Below, piece by piece: positions 13,092 through 25,059 of a DNA stretch of 64,000 bases. Numbering within the stretch: the first letter of the stretch is position 1; the number at the start of each line of letters is the position of its first letter. The notes beneath the pieces are model-generated. The model ran no database searches. It was given only the letters and a program-made list of their open reading frames with translations, and was not told where the DNA came from. This DNA is from Callipepla californica brunnescens (lineage: Eukaryota; Chordata; Aves; Galliformes; Odontophoridae). The stretch spans positions 930,001 to 994,000 of the forward strand of contig JALIRH010000005.1 of assembly GCA_023055505.1 (NCBI GenBank), in the 5' to 3' direction. The position numbers and the translations under genes were made by a program.

Positions 13092-13652
13092 GCTTTTGTC
13101 ATGGTTTTATGATTTTTGGTGTCTTGTTGATATTCCACATCATAACATTATGTGGTGTATTGGGAGTTAGAGAGTTAATGCTACAGCTCTGTGGATCATC
13201 AATAGTTATGGATATGCCTGTCTCAGAAGAGAGGGAGAACTACATTCCCCAGAGGACTTTGCAATGCTTTGTATTTTTACATGTTTTCTGCTCAGAGGGA
13301 AAAGATAAAAACTGTCTGCGGTCACGGGACACTCTCTTTCCTTTGGGACTGACTCAGCAGTGGGTGCTCGCTGCCGTCTCGCCATTAGCGTAAGGCCTTC
13401 GGTTTATCGGACACTCTCTCTTGCTCATTTTATTTGATTCATTAGCTTCAATTCCAATTATATTGTATTATATTGTGTTATTTTACTTTCTGATATATTA
13501 TTTAGTAAATTAGCTTTCCTCCTCAGATCATTGCTGCTGTTTTGTTTCAAGGCCCATCTCCCTTTTCCCTTTCCCTCTTCCCCTTGTCCGGGGTGTGGGC
13601 CTCAGTTGTCACGGAACTGGGCCGAACCAGCCCACAAACCGTTGACAGCTTT
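13092..13652. repeat. 5-bp target-site duplication GCTTT around the solo LTR
   Basis: GCTTT occurs immediately before TGTCA (13092-13096) and immediately after TGACA (13648-13652). An exact 5-bp duplication is the expected footprint of retroviral integration in this class. Confidence 0.85.
13097..13647 (+). mobile_element. Solo LTR of an avian ERVL-type endogenous retrovirus
   Basis: A 551-bp unit beginning TGTCATGG and ending CCGTTGACA, so the ends are the inverted pair TGTCA/TGACA. It is flanked on both sides by the same five bases, GCTTT (13092-13096 and 13648-13652), which marks a target-site duplication. Inside are a TATA-like GATAAAAA near 13304 and an AGTAAA that may serve as the polyadenylation signal near 13503. 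No internal viral sequence is attached, so the provirus was lost by LTR-LTR recombination. Clean ends and retained CpGs suggest moderate age. The open frame at 13073-13393 is read-through of this LTR. Confidence 0.85.
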
Positions 13653-16312
13653 TCTCCCTGCTTTTTGGCACAAAGTCTTTATTAGTAGTCTAAGATAAGT
13701 TTTCAAGATTAAATCTAGAACATGCTGAGAGTAATTGTATTGAGGTGTGTTATGGTTGCCAAGAAGAATGGAAATAATGTTTAGTATGTGAAAGTCTGGA
13801 AGGAGGCACAAGCTGTTAATCCATGAAGTCACAGGTAGTTAGGTTAATGTTTAGATAAAGGAGGAAATAGGTGATATGAGGGTGTTTGTACTGGGCACTA
13901 TGCATTTTCCTTGTGCCGCCTTTGGTGGCTGTATATGATAATGAGGCTATTCAGAATGAAGATATCAACATGTCTCAGTTGAATTACAGTTAACTTCATA
14001 TGAAGTTACTGAAACTCGTAACAAAAGTGAAACTTATGAAAACTTATGTTTCCCAAGGCCTTGCTAGGCCTTGTATATAAATAAATCTGTAAGGAAACCC
14101 ATAGATCTGTCAAACATTTTAAGAGGATAGTTGCAGTTAAGGAGTTATGACTGTCCTATCTACTTTGGGTTCTTTTCTTATCCTCATGAGAATCTGACTT
14201 GCCATGTTGAAATCAGAGAAAGTTGAAGATGTTGCCATTTGTAAGTTAGATCAATATTATGTGGCAAGCTGCTTTCTGCAAGTTAAACGCTGTTCTGGTA
14301 TTTATAACACAGACTATAATAACTTTTAAGACTATTTGCAGTTTAATGAATTTATTCATAAACATATAGAACATTTTTGTATTATTGGATATTTTAAGGT
14401 TCTTTGTCAGAAAGTTGTTTGGTTTTTTTTTTTTTGTTTGTTTGTTTTTCAAAAAAAGTATCCTGACAAAGCAGAGCTTTTAACTCAATGCTGCAATTAA
14501 CTATTATCACTAATCTGCCTCTCTTGTAATTGAACTATACACAAAACCTAGGTACTGTAGAGATAATTTAAAAAAGGAGCTTGCTTGAAATGCTTGATGG
14601 ATGTGAATATGGTCTAAATTGACAGCCATAGCTAAATAAAGAAACTGCCTTGCAACTTTGTTCCTCCTTCTTCTCCACTAAACATGACTAAGGAGGAGTG
14701 TTTTATTCTTCACAATAAGAGGAAATTTCATTTGTTACTTGGCAACTTTTAATGTTACCTCCGTAAGCACTGCTTAAAGACAAATTACAATACCTAACAG
14801 GTTTAATGTAAAAAACATGTATCGTGCATGGGGAGAATGTATAGTTTGGTCCTGTGAAAATTACTCAGTTTATTTCCAGGTAACCTATACTAAAAAGAAA
14901 GAAAATGAGGAAACTCTGTTCTTTCAATCTAGTGTTCTCAAGTTGTTTTCAACAGATGTTCCATGTTTCATCTTGTAAGCAATACTTTAAAGCTATCTGT
15001 GTTGCTGTAAGGGCTAAAGACAATGACAAAATTAAAGCCTTCACTTAACAATTTTGAAGAGTTTCTTGGAACTAGTCCTTATATCTTTGTGAGTGATCCA
15101 AGAACCATTTGCTTTTATGATTAACAAGTCCTCGGTGAAACTTTGACTCTCTAGTCAGTGCATCCAAACCTAAGCTCCAGAGTTAGTATACTATTTCAGT
15201 TTTTTTGTTTGTTTGTTTGTTTAAGTAAGAAATGATATTGAGTGATACAGCAAGTAGTAGTCAGCACAGAATCCTCCTCTAATGGTGACGTCTAATTATG
15301 TTTTTATTGTAGTTTTCTGATTTCATATGAACATGCTGAAATAGCTGAATAATTGAATAGTACATTGCAATGAATTTTCTTTTGGAATAGTTAATTTAAA
15401 TGTCTTATTGATAATAAATTTCTTAATTGATAAAATTACTATTAAAGAAAAAAACAAAATAGTCATTATCAGAGTAGGTCAGTACAATTGTGAAAGGAAG
15501 TAAAACAGAAATAAACAACTCCTAGTTCTACTTTTTTTTTTTGGGGGGGGGGGAGGTGGTTGTGTGTTCTGCCACAGATAATTTAGTTTCTGTATAGCTC
15601 TGGTTCCTATTCTATGAAGCAGATTGTTCAACTGTTAAAAGTAATGTTTTTCTAAAGATTAATTTATTAACACTCTTATCAGATAGTTTTGTATGCAATT
15701 AAAAATTCTATTTTCAGCTTTTTTTTGACCTTATTCAAAGGAAAGATCCTAACTTTCCATACATTTAACAACATAGATCACAAATCATTTTAACAATTCT
15801 GTTAAAATGAATTCTGATTGAAAAATCATATAAAATTGTCGACATTAAGTTGCCCTTATGTATTTTATGAATATTGTGTTGGCTAAACAAGGTTTTTTGT
15901 TCTGGTTTGTGAGTAGAACACAGGGTAAAATAATATCCCTCTGTAAAACCATCCAAGATTTTGTATTTATTTTCTCTAAGTTGTTCAGCAGAACTGAGAT
16001 ATCAGGAAAAATACAAATTCGTGCAATGTGGTATCAGTAGTGGTGATGTTGGATGTGGAACAAAGTAGTTTGCTATGGGCTAGCATTATGTTATTTAGCT
16101 AGATAGCAATGTTTAAGGATATTATGGATTCAAATACAGTTATGTTCAGCAACATAATTCATGTGAATACGGAAGACACTACCGGGCAGCTTTTCTAAAG
16201 GATGATGTCTTTGCGAAGAATTTCTTGTTTTCCTAAGAGGGAAAGTGGTCAAAATTCATTGTTTGGATTGAACAATACACGTAAGGTAGTCTTGTCCCTA
16301 AAGTCTCCTTTT
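13653..16312. other. Intergenic, nothing recognised
   Basis: AT-rich. It contains (TTTG)n-type stretches near 14419-14449 and 15200-15222 and a T11-G11 homopolymer junction at 15532-15553. No gene or named repeat was seen. Confidence 0.6.
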
Positions 16313-16870
16313 ACAATGACAAGGCAGGGGTTGGAAGGGACCTCTGCAGATTTGACTCTACCTCTCCTAACAAAGAAGGTTCCCTATAATAGATTGCACA
16401 AATAGGCATCCGGACAGGTCTTGTTCATCTCCAGAGATAAAGACTCTTTCACCTCCCTCAGCAGCCTGTTCCAGTGCTCTGTTGCTCTGACAGTAAAGAA
16501 ATTCATCCTTGTGTCTGTATGGAACTTCTTGTGTTCTGCTTTTTGTCCCTTGTTCTATTGATGTTTGCCACTGAAGAGAGTCTGTCCCCATGGACTTGGT
16601 TCCCATGCTTGAGATATTTATAAATTATGGTGAGATCCCTCTCAGCTGTCTATTCTCCAAATTAAGGAATCCCAGGTCTCTCAGACTTTGTTCATGTGGG
16701 TCCTTAATCATCCTTGTTGCTCTCCACTGGACTCTTTTTAAGAGATTCCTGACCTTCTTGAACTGGGGAACCTGGAAGTGGATACTGTAGTCTAAATGTG
16801 GCCTCACCAGGGCAGAGCAGAGGGGGAGAATCACCTTCCTCAATCTCCTGGCCTTGCAGAACGCCTGATC
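16313..16870 (-). mobile_element. CR1 LINE 3' fragment (-) with reverse-transcriptase tail
   Basis: About 560 bp, inverted. The minus strand reads VILPLCSALVRPHLDYSIHF, then QFKKVRNLLKRVQWRATRMI and LRDLGFLNLENRQLRG between 16843 and 16625, which is the C-terminal end of the CR1 reverse transcriptase. The 3' UTR follows with REALEQAAEG-like noise in the next frame and ends near GGTTGGAAGGGACCTCTGCA (plus strand, 16330). It is truncated at the 5' end. The open frames here belong to the repeat. Confidence 0.92.
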
Positions 16871-19800
16871 ATTTTAAAGCTGCATTTTTAATATTGAACT
16901 CTATGTCTCTTTGCCATACACATCCATACACATGCTTTTAATTGTGTTTATTAGATAAGACATCACTTGTGGATATTGAAGCACAGTTTATACAGAGCAT
17001 TATTCAATATACTTAAAACACTACTTAAATATCCAACAATATTCTGACTGCTATAACATGTTAGATCCTTGACATCTTTTTATAATGTCAAAATTTATTT
17101 TACAAGTTGTTATCCTTAAGAAGTCATACTAAACATTTTTAAATGTCTAAAAACGCTGATTTGATTTCTGAAAGGAAACAAGAAAAGAAAACTAATTAAC
17201 ATTAAGGAGTGTAAATCATACACGCTTTTATTTGTTTAGATAGGCAGGCAAAGTTATGTGATAGGGTGGGGGCAGGATTTCCTAGCCATCAAAGATTTTT
17301 CCCATATAATTATGAGCCCCTATCAGCATTTTGTGTGCACTTCTCTTTTCCTATGTGCAAACACCTGGAAAAGTTGATAGTACTCTTTTTGCAGTCTAAA
17401 ATCCTGTAGTTTTTACTGCTATGTGACCTTTGTATTTACTGTGAAGGACTAGCTAGCTTGAAGGGAATCTTGTGCCTACAGAGACGGTTGTGGATAGATC
17501 AGAGCAGAGTAGAAAATTGCTCATGTGCAAAGATGGGGCTAAGCCAGATGGACGAGTTCTGGAAATGATGTATTTTAGGGAGGGCACAAGGAACAGTTTG
17601 AAAACTTGTCTGCTGGCAAGGAATGAGCAGCAGGACAAGTTAATTTTGGTGATGGTAGAATGAGTCAACACTAAAAATACAATTTGCCTACTTAGTCTCA
17701 TGGCCTTTCAAAGCAAAAGGCAAATTAGCTAATTAACTAGATTAGCTCTGCTAAATACAGGGGAAGATTGAATTGTCCCTGAAAGATTTATAGAGAAAAT
17801 GGTCATTAGACTGATTTACAAATTTGTTTCAAATCTGTTGAACCTGTTGAACAAATAAATAAGATTGGTGCATTTTGTAGTGTTTTAAGGTTAATTTGAT
17901 TTTAGGAAGAATAATGTAAGACTTGAAATAGTGAAAGGCCTTTATATAAACATTCTCTCTACTATACTTATGTACATTTTCTGAATTTGTACTACCTTGT
18001 GTGTACAAGATATATACAACACATATATATACTGTTGTAACTGAAAGATTCCTGCCTTTTCTGGTAGCATTTTTGTACCTTGTAGATTTTTATAGGCTAT
18101 ACAGTATCTAGTAAATAGAAGTTAACTACAACAGTTCCGTACATTTTGCGTTAATTCTCGAATATAGGAAAATTTTACACTGCTCTTATGTATGTGATTT
18201 GTTAGATTAAAAAATAAAACTTCTTAGTCTTGTGTTACTATGTCATGTTCTGCACAGTCGTCTCATAATTGAAAAAAAACAAAGGTGTTTTAATAATCAG
18301 TGTCGCTCAAGAATATTCTTATATGAACGGAACCTATCAATTAGATTTCACAGGCTTATGGCTTTTTCTCAAGTTACACAGCAGTTTAACTGCTGTGCGA
18401 ATTTATCTTTGATTAACATGTGTGCAGTGTCTTTCATTTGCCTTCCTGGGATATCATAAACCATTTATTTGAAGGATAACAATTTTTTTTCTGGATATTT
18501 TTTGCCATTTTTAACCTGTTGTGCAGTATTACAGAAACACTGGTCACTTAATGGCACCTGGAAGAGTTAAATATTAAGGGATCTGTGGATTTTTTATTTA
18601 TTTAATTTAAAACTTTGTTTCTAAATGAGGCTATGTACTACACTGACTAACCTACTTTACTAAACGTAATTGTTAGGATAACTAAGTTTTGACAACAAAA
18701 TGGGCTGAGATCTGATTTCATTTCCTTTGTTATTCAGGTAGACCTTTACCCTCAGGAACTGAGATGTGGGTTTTCACTTCTGAGAGCAGAAGGAAACAGG
18801 ATGTTGTATACTCCTGTCCATTAGTGCTTGAAGGGAGTTCATCTGCAAATTGTTCAGCCTAATATTTTGGGTCCTATTGCAAGACATTTGAAGATGGAAA
18901 AAATGTTGTATAGAGCTTGTCTTCCTTTCATTGCTTCCGGAGTGGCTTCATTAGCAACCCTGTAAAATCCTGTGCTTTATCAGATTTCATTTATCACCAT
19001 TAAGGATGACCCCATCATGTTTGCCCATTGTCCACTTGCTCATTTATTACCTCATAGCTGTCAAACAAGTAATAGGTGGAGGTCCATTGGGCTGGTACTT
19101 CCTGCTCACTTTCAGATGTACTGATAAAAGGGTTACTTGGATGTTCCTCAGGGTTTGAGGAGCTGTCAAACCAAGGTTGAAGGGTTGGGTTCTCTATGTT
19201 TTAAAAACACATACGTGTATATCACAATATTGGCATTGTTTAAACAAAACTCCCAAAACTAGAAATACAAGCTTGTATTGATATGCAGTTTCATTCTGAA
19301 CATCTTGCTCTTTCTTGAGTCTTAACAATAAAAATGACTAGTAATTGCATGTATTTTTTCTGAATAGCAGAAGAGATAGACTGCAAGAAAAGTAAAAAAA
19401 AGTATTTTAAAATTTCTACTTGCTTTTCTTATGCATACCCTCATGAATGGAAAAGAAAAATAAATTGAGCACTACTTATTTTATGTTACCAGGCTTTTCC
19501 TTGATAATAATAGGGAAAATACATTGACTTGGTTTGTGTCATCATATTCAGAAAATGCTGTGCTGGTTTTGGTGTCAAAACTGGATCTAGTTAGTATGTC
19601 TCTCTATTTAACTAGCTTGCACTGTAGTAGAAAATCATTTCAAAATAATCTTGGCTTTGGAATATTTTACTGAAACTTGGCAGCTCTCTCTGGCTATTGT
19701 GATGCTTGAATTGAGCCGCTCAATCCCCACTAGGGTGTTAACTAACTTAATCCATAAATAAATTGAGAATTATATGTAATTATAAACACTCACAGTTGGC

Positions 19801-22800
19801 TCTATGTATCTGCAAAGATTGTACATTGTTTGAAAGTCTTATTTCATTAATTGGAGGGTGGAGTGTTCAGAGTTTCAATGATAAATAAATAAGAAAGGGA
19901 AAGGGTGCATTTTCTTACTTGATCGATCTCAAGGGCAATTTGGTAAACTGAGAGTTTTATGCACTTATTGCCATGGACTTTTGTAATGGATCAACTGGCT
20001 GATTATAGTATGGGGAAATGCTAAATACTTAATGTTTGTCTGGAAATTTTCCCCAAAGATATTGATCTTCCAAGGTGTAGTGTGCTTTCCACTCAAATAG
20101 ATGTATACCAGTGGTAAGAACAGCCTACACATTTTGAATTGTTCCTGATAAATTTTATATGCAGCAGTAAAAGAAAGAGGTGAACATCAGTTAACCTTTT
20201 TAATGAACACCTACAACCAGATATTTACATTTTGGAAACGTGCACCATTGAGAAACTTATGTATTGCTTGGTAGAGAGTGATATTTTCTGTTTATGCTTA
20301 CTAGAGCAAGTCTGAACTGGAATTCCAATGCTTTTGAGATCTGTACATGAAGTGGACAGACTCAGATTGTTTCACTGGTGAGTCTGTCAATGAAAGTCAT
20401 TTCGTGAGGAGACAAAGTAAATGATGATCCAGAAGGTAAATGAAGAAGGGTGGGCAAGGAGAAGAGATTGTTAGGGTCGAAATAGAAATAAAACTACAGT
20501 CTAATATGAGAAAAACAGTCATGGTAAACAGTCGCAGAAGAAACAGGAAACTGATGAACTAGATTAAAAAGTGAAATAAGTTCATGTTTAGCAGAAGAAA
20601 TTAGAATTGATGTGAAATGCCAACAGGAAAAGTTACAGAACCTGGCAATTTGTGAGAGATGGTTATGAGAAAGGTTATGGCTTGTGAAAGGGGATAAGTC
20701 TGTACTTGTAAGCTTAGTTCTAACTCCTCGTGATGAAGTGCCAGCAGGTGATTATAAATTTAGGGAGTCTTTCACATTTTCATTACGAGGAGCCTAGCTC
20801 CAGAATTATGAAGGTCGTGGTTAAACTTTATGTAACAGTAAGAATGATTATTTTCTTTTTTTTTTTCATTATTATTTTTGTTATTATGTCCAGTGGTTAC
20901 TGAATAAATATGTGGAGTTTGCATATAAGTTCTGGAGTACAGACAGACAGGCCATTGAATATTATTTCTTACATAGGAGGTGAGATGAGGGCAGCGTTCT
21001 TCATGCATACCCGCAGCTCATTAGAGACCAGTTCAGGCTTTTGGTGTCCAAATATAACAATCAATTGCATAGCCAAAAGAGGTATCTTCCCTGCTTATTC
21101 AGCAATAAGAGTACATAGTAATGACTCATGTCTTCTTTCTCTTTTTTAGTAAGTAGTATATCTTAATCTACTTGACAGATAAGTACGTGGGTATCTAAAA
21201 TTAAGCCTGTGCTTGTTTGTCATAGTGCAAGAAAACAGATGAAAACTTCTTTAATTGTTGAACGTTTGAGATATTGTTTGTAAAAATTATTGATTAGTTA
21301 CAACCCCTTTTTGTCTCATAACAAATGATGACAAATGGCTACTAGGGCTATTTTCCACCAAAATACGTATGGTTTCTTGAGGGAAGAGTGAAAAGCAAAT
21401 CTTTAAATATAGGCAGTGACTTGCTGATAACTATCAGATATTACTGAATAACAAGACTTTATGAGAAATGTTTTTAAAAAAAGAGAGATATATTTAGTGT
21501 TAAATGAATTAAATCCATAATAGTACTTCATTTTCAGTAGTTGATTTCATATATTCTTATGGCACTGTCTAAAGTTACTCTTTTTATCTTGGGGCTTTGC
21601 TTTTCTTGATTATTTGTGGTTTTTTTTCTTTTTTTTTCCCCACTTTAGTAATAATAATAAACACCTAAATGTTTAGTTTGGTATTTGGATAAACTCTAAT
21701 TCTCATTTTGAAATGCTATTTCCACTTTAGAAATCATTGTAAATTAAAGGAGAATTAAGCTAAATATTTCAATTAGATTAAAACAAGCCATTTCTCCCTG
21801 CCCCTTATAAACTTAGCATTCTGATAACCAAAGCATGTTATTCACTGAATTTCAACATTAGCTGGCAGGAGCTATTGTTGATTTTGAGTGTTTTGATACA
21901 GAAGGAAAGATTATGACGTAGTTCCATTCATTCTTATTTGAGACATCACAGGATGTGGTACAGAGGCAACTACCTTTCCACCAAAAGCCACAGCCTCAGA
22001 AGTACTCAGATCAACAGATATTAGCGTCTTTTTATTTTTCAATTACTACACCAGATCTATGGGTGGGTGTATGTCACTATTATCACGGGTTGTCATTAGT
22101 ATTTCTGAAGTTTGTTTTACTTCCTTTTCAGCTAGAGTTGTTGCCTTCCTTTGCGTTTGGCTGATTACAAACCCTGGACTAAGGCCATCTGGCTTGGTTG
22201 CGGTCTAGATAAGGTTGGCAAGGAAGAATCTTCTGGGCAGATGTCAAAATCTGTAGCTGCTCCCTCCGTCAATAATGCTTGCCTGCAAGCTGTCAAACTG
22301 GCTTACAGTAGTTTAAACCTTTTCAGTACCGTTTTCTTGCTTGAGATGCAGATTTTTTTTGTTTAATACATGTGGTGATTTTTACTCATTAATAAGTGGC
22401 TGAAAGGGAGATTTAAACCTTAGGTCAGCTCTCTGACGGCTTTCTGTGGGTAACATACCTCTAGAAAGAGACTAGACTGATCTTACATGGAAGAGCAAGA
22501 GAACCAGCAGTTATCTTATTTATGAGCATAAAGAAAACAACAAAGTTTCATTTATGAAATTATTTTTGGCATAAAGAAGTTGCTGATAGTCTTTAGAGCA
22601 TAATATTCAAGTTCACAATAGGGGAAAAGAAAACAGGTTTTTCTAGACTACAAGGAACCCAAATTAGTAGTGTGAAATAAAATTGAAATCTTCAGTAAGT
22701 TACTTGTGAGAAAAGAGAGCTATATCTATCTTGGACTTTGACATTCAGTGCAATAGCTCTGCAGCTACTTCAAAGGCAAACCAGAAACATTTAGTTTCCA

Positions 22801-23384
22801 TCTATGTATGTGACACCAGCTTCTGCTTATCTAAAACAGCAGGTATAAATTAGAGGCTTCCTGAAAGGGCTTGACACATTCTTGCATAGAGTGGGAAGTG
22901 ATGGATTATCTAGATTTGACTGTAACATTCTAACCCAATCTTGACTTCAAAATGTGAAAAATTAAGATAAAAGCCCCATTCTTCTCACCTTTACTCACAG
23001 GTAGGATTACAGTATTCTAAATCAGCAGCGGCAAGGCTGTGAATGGTTTATGACATGACTGCCCTCATGCTTACTGCTCTGCTATGCTAATCTGACGTTG
23101 ATCTCTATTCTAATATTCAGTGATGTCTCAAAGCTGGCTTCACTAACACACCCCTGAAAAATTCACATCCTACGGCAAAGGATTGACTAAGACAAGATAT
23201 TTACATTTTGTTGGTATAAATGCAAAGCCCTCTAAAATCTCCATCTTTTCTCTGTATGGCGCAATCTCAATTTGAGGGCCTAAGGGTGCATGCAGCTATT
23301 CAATTTTCAGTTCTCTTTTTGCTTTTATATAAGTAAATCTTTCTCTGCATTACAATGATGACTTGTTTCTGTAGATTGATCTTT
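16871..23384. other. Intergenic, nothing recognised
   Basis: AT-rich single-copy-looking sequence. Short (TA)n near 18009-18030 and a T run near 20850-20867 are the only low-complexity features. All open frames are under 80 codons, without recognisable domains. Confidence 0.6.
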
Positions 23385-23630
23385 ATGAATAGAATACTTA
23401 GAAGGGACCTTCAAAAATCATCTTTTCCAACTCTCGATTGACACATTTAGGACTAGCCAAAAATTAAAGCATATTATTAAGAGCATTATCCAAACACCTC
23501 TTGAACACTGACAGGCACAAGACAGCAGCAACCTCACTACAAAGCCTCTTCTGCTGTTTGACTATACTCATAATGAAGTTTTTTTTTCCTCGTGACCAGC
23601 CTGAACCTCCCCTGGTGCAGCTCTTTTACA
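23385..23630 (-). mobile_element. CR1 LINE 3' fragment (-), old
   Basis: On plus it reads AGAAGGGACCTTCAAAAATC near 23400 and CGTGACCAGCCTGAACCTCC with CCTGGTGCAGCTC near 23590-23625, the reverse complement of an older CR1 3' UTR. It is strongly diverged, with insertions in the middle. The right boundary is approximate. Confidence 0.8.
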
Positions 23631-23837
23631 ACCTGAATAGATACTGACTTTACCAGGTCCTTATTGGACAGTGAGAGAGAACTCAGGGTGTTATCAAGGA
23701 TAAAAATTCGTCATTCATTCAATAGTATCCTTAAGGGGATTAACTGAAGGGCTTGGGAAGAAGGCTGTGTCTGAGGTATTTCTTAGGAATCAACTCAGTT
23801 TTCATTCTTGTTTATAGTAGTATTTTTTTCATTGATT

Positions 23838-23855
23838 GCTGCTGCTGCTGCTGCT
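23838..23855 (+). repeat. (GCT)6 trinucleotide microsatellite
   Basis: Six uninterrupted GCT units in non-coding sequence. Confidence 0.95.
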
Positions 23856-24148
23856 CCTTGGTTAATTTTAGCTTTCAAATGCTTGATTTGTTATCCATGT
23901 AGTATGTGGTTGTCATATTGCTTTTTACATTTGATTTTTTTCATCTTGCTTTTCTATGGTCAGCCCTAGAGAAACTTTTCACAACGTTGTTTACATGCAC
24001 AGAAGGTCAAATCCACTGATTTTGTTTTTCTCTCAAATTCATTCTTAGCTTCTTTACATAATACTGACCATGATGTGCTTGCAAAATTATTTTTAAGCAG
24101 GTGCTTAGCAAGAGGTTTTCCGGGTTTTAGTAATGCAGCCAACCAGTT

Positions 24149-24247
24149 AAAAAAGAAAAAAAAAAAAAAAAAAAAAAGAAAAAAAGAAATCAAACCACAA
24201 AGCACAGAAAACAGACTTCAGGCAAAAAAAAAAAACAAAAAAAAAAA
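24149..24247 (+). repeat. Paired A-rich tracts
   Basis: A nearly pure A tract interrupted by single G's (24149-24189) is followed by about 35 bp of ordinary sequence and a second A-rich tract with one C (24224-24247). The Phe- or Lys-rich frames here are artefacts of composition. It could mark the A-tail of an old retroposed copy, but I cannot recognise a parent to the left. Confidence 0.85.
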
Positions 24248-25029
24248 CCTTATGTTGTAAGGGCAGAGAAACAATAACATCTTTGGTTGCCAGCGTATGT
24301 TTATACTTGGTGGGCTTTTGGCATGAGTAATTCTGAACTCTTTTATTAAGTGCATTTTTCCTGCAAATTCCCTGTAGCAAGTTATATTTTAGTTGACAGT
24401 GCAGCTAACCTGTCTCTAAGGCAACTAGTCTCCCTTTTTTAGCTTCTAAGAGGGAAAATCATAAGATATGCATATGGATATGCTAGAACAGGAGACATCT
24501 GTAAGGAATTTAAATACTATCCACACGCTTTTAGTTCCTATCCTACTGTCTTGTTCTCCTTGCTTGTATATATGGTCCAGTCTTGCATATTCATCTGTGT
24601 CAGATCAACTAATCATATGAGTGAAAACTTAATTAAATTGTTTTAACTGAAGGCATCAGCAAGATCCTTGTTCTAAAAAGGAAAAGGTTTAGAACAAAAA
24701 AATCATGTATTGTCATTTAATGCCTCTAGCAAAACAGTCAGTTTGTTTTTATACGGAAATGTATGACAGTTAGAATTTTACTTCTACCTTTTACTTGTTG
24801 TTTTTCTTTGCTGACTTTGCTACATCTCAGATACAAAATGAAAATAAGGCCCTGGGCATTTATGATAGGCATTTACATCAGGCAACATCCTCAGCATTTT
24901 CTGTTATGAGAGAAAATTATAAGAGTTTTTTTGTTTGTCATCCTCAAAAACTTTTCAATCACCTCAGGTGATGGTGAATTGAGTGATGGTAAACTTATAG
25001 GTGAATTTGTCTTGATGGAAAATGTGCAT

Positions 25030-25059
25030 GAAGGAAAATATGCAGAAGGAAAATATGCA
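25030..25059 (+). repeat. 15-bp tandem duplication (two copies)
   Basis: GAAGGAAAATATGCA occurs twice head-to-tail without mismatch. Confidence 0.9.

Noticed and set aside
13073..13393. 106-codon open frame with hydrophobic start
   Set aside because: It runs through the solo LTR and has no coding support.
16367..16843. Minus-strand frames resembling a reverse-transcriptase tail
   Set aside because: They belong to a truncated CR1 copy, so they are listed as a mobile element and not as a gene.
24075..24380. Lys-rich and Phe-rich open frames on both strands
   Set aside because: They are translations of the A-rich tracts at 24149-24247, not genes.
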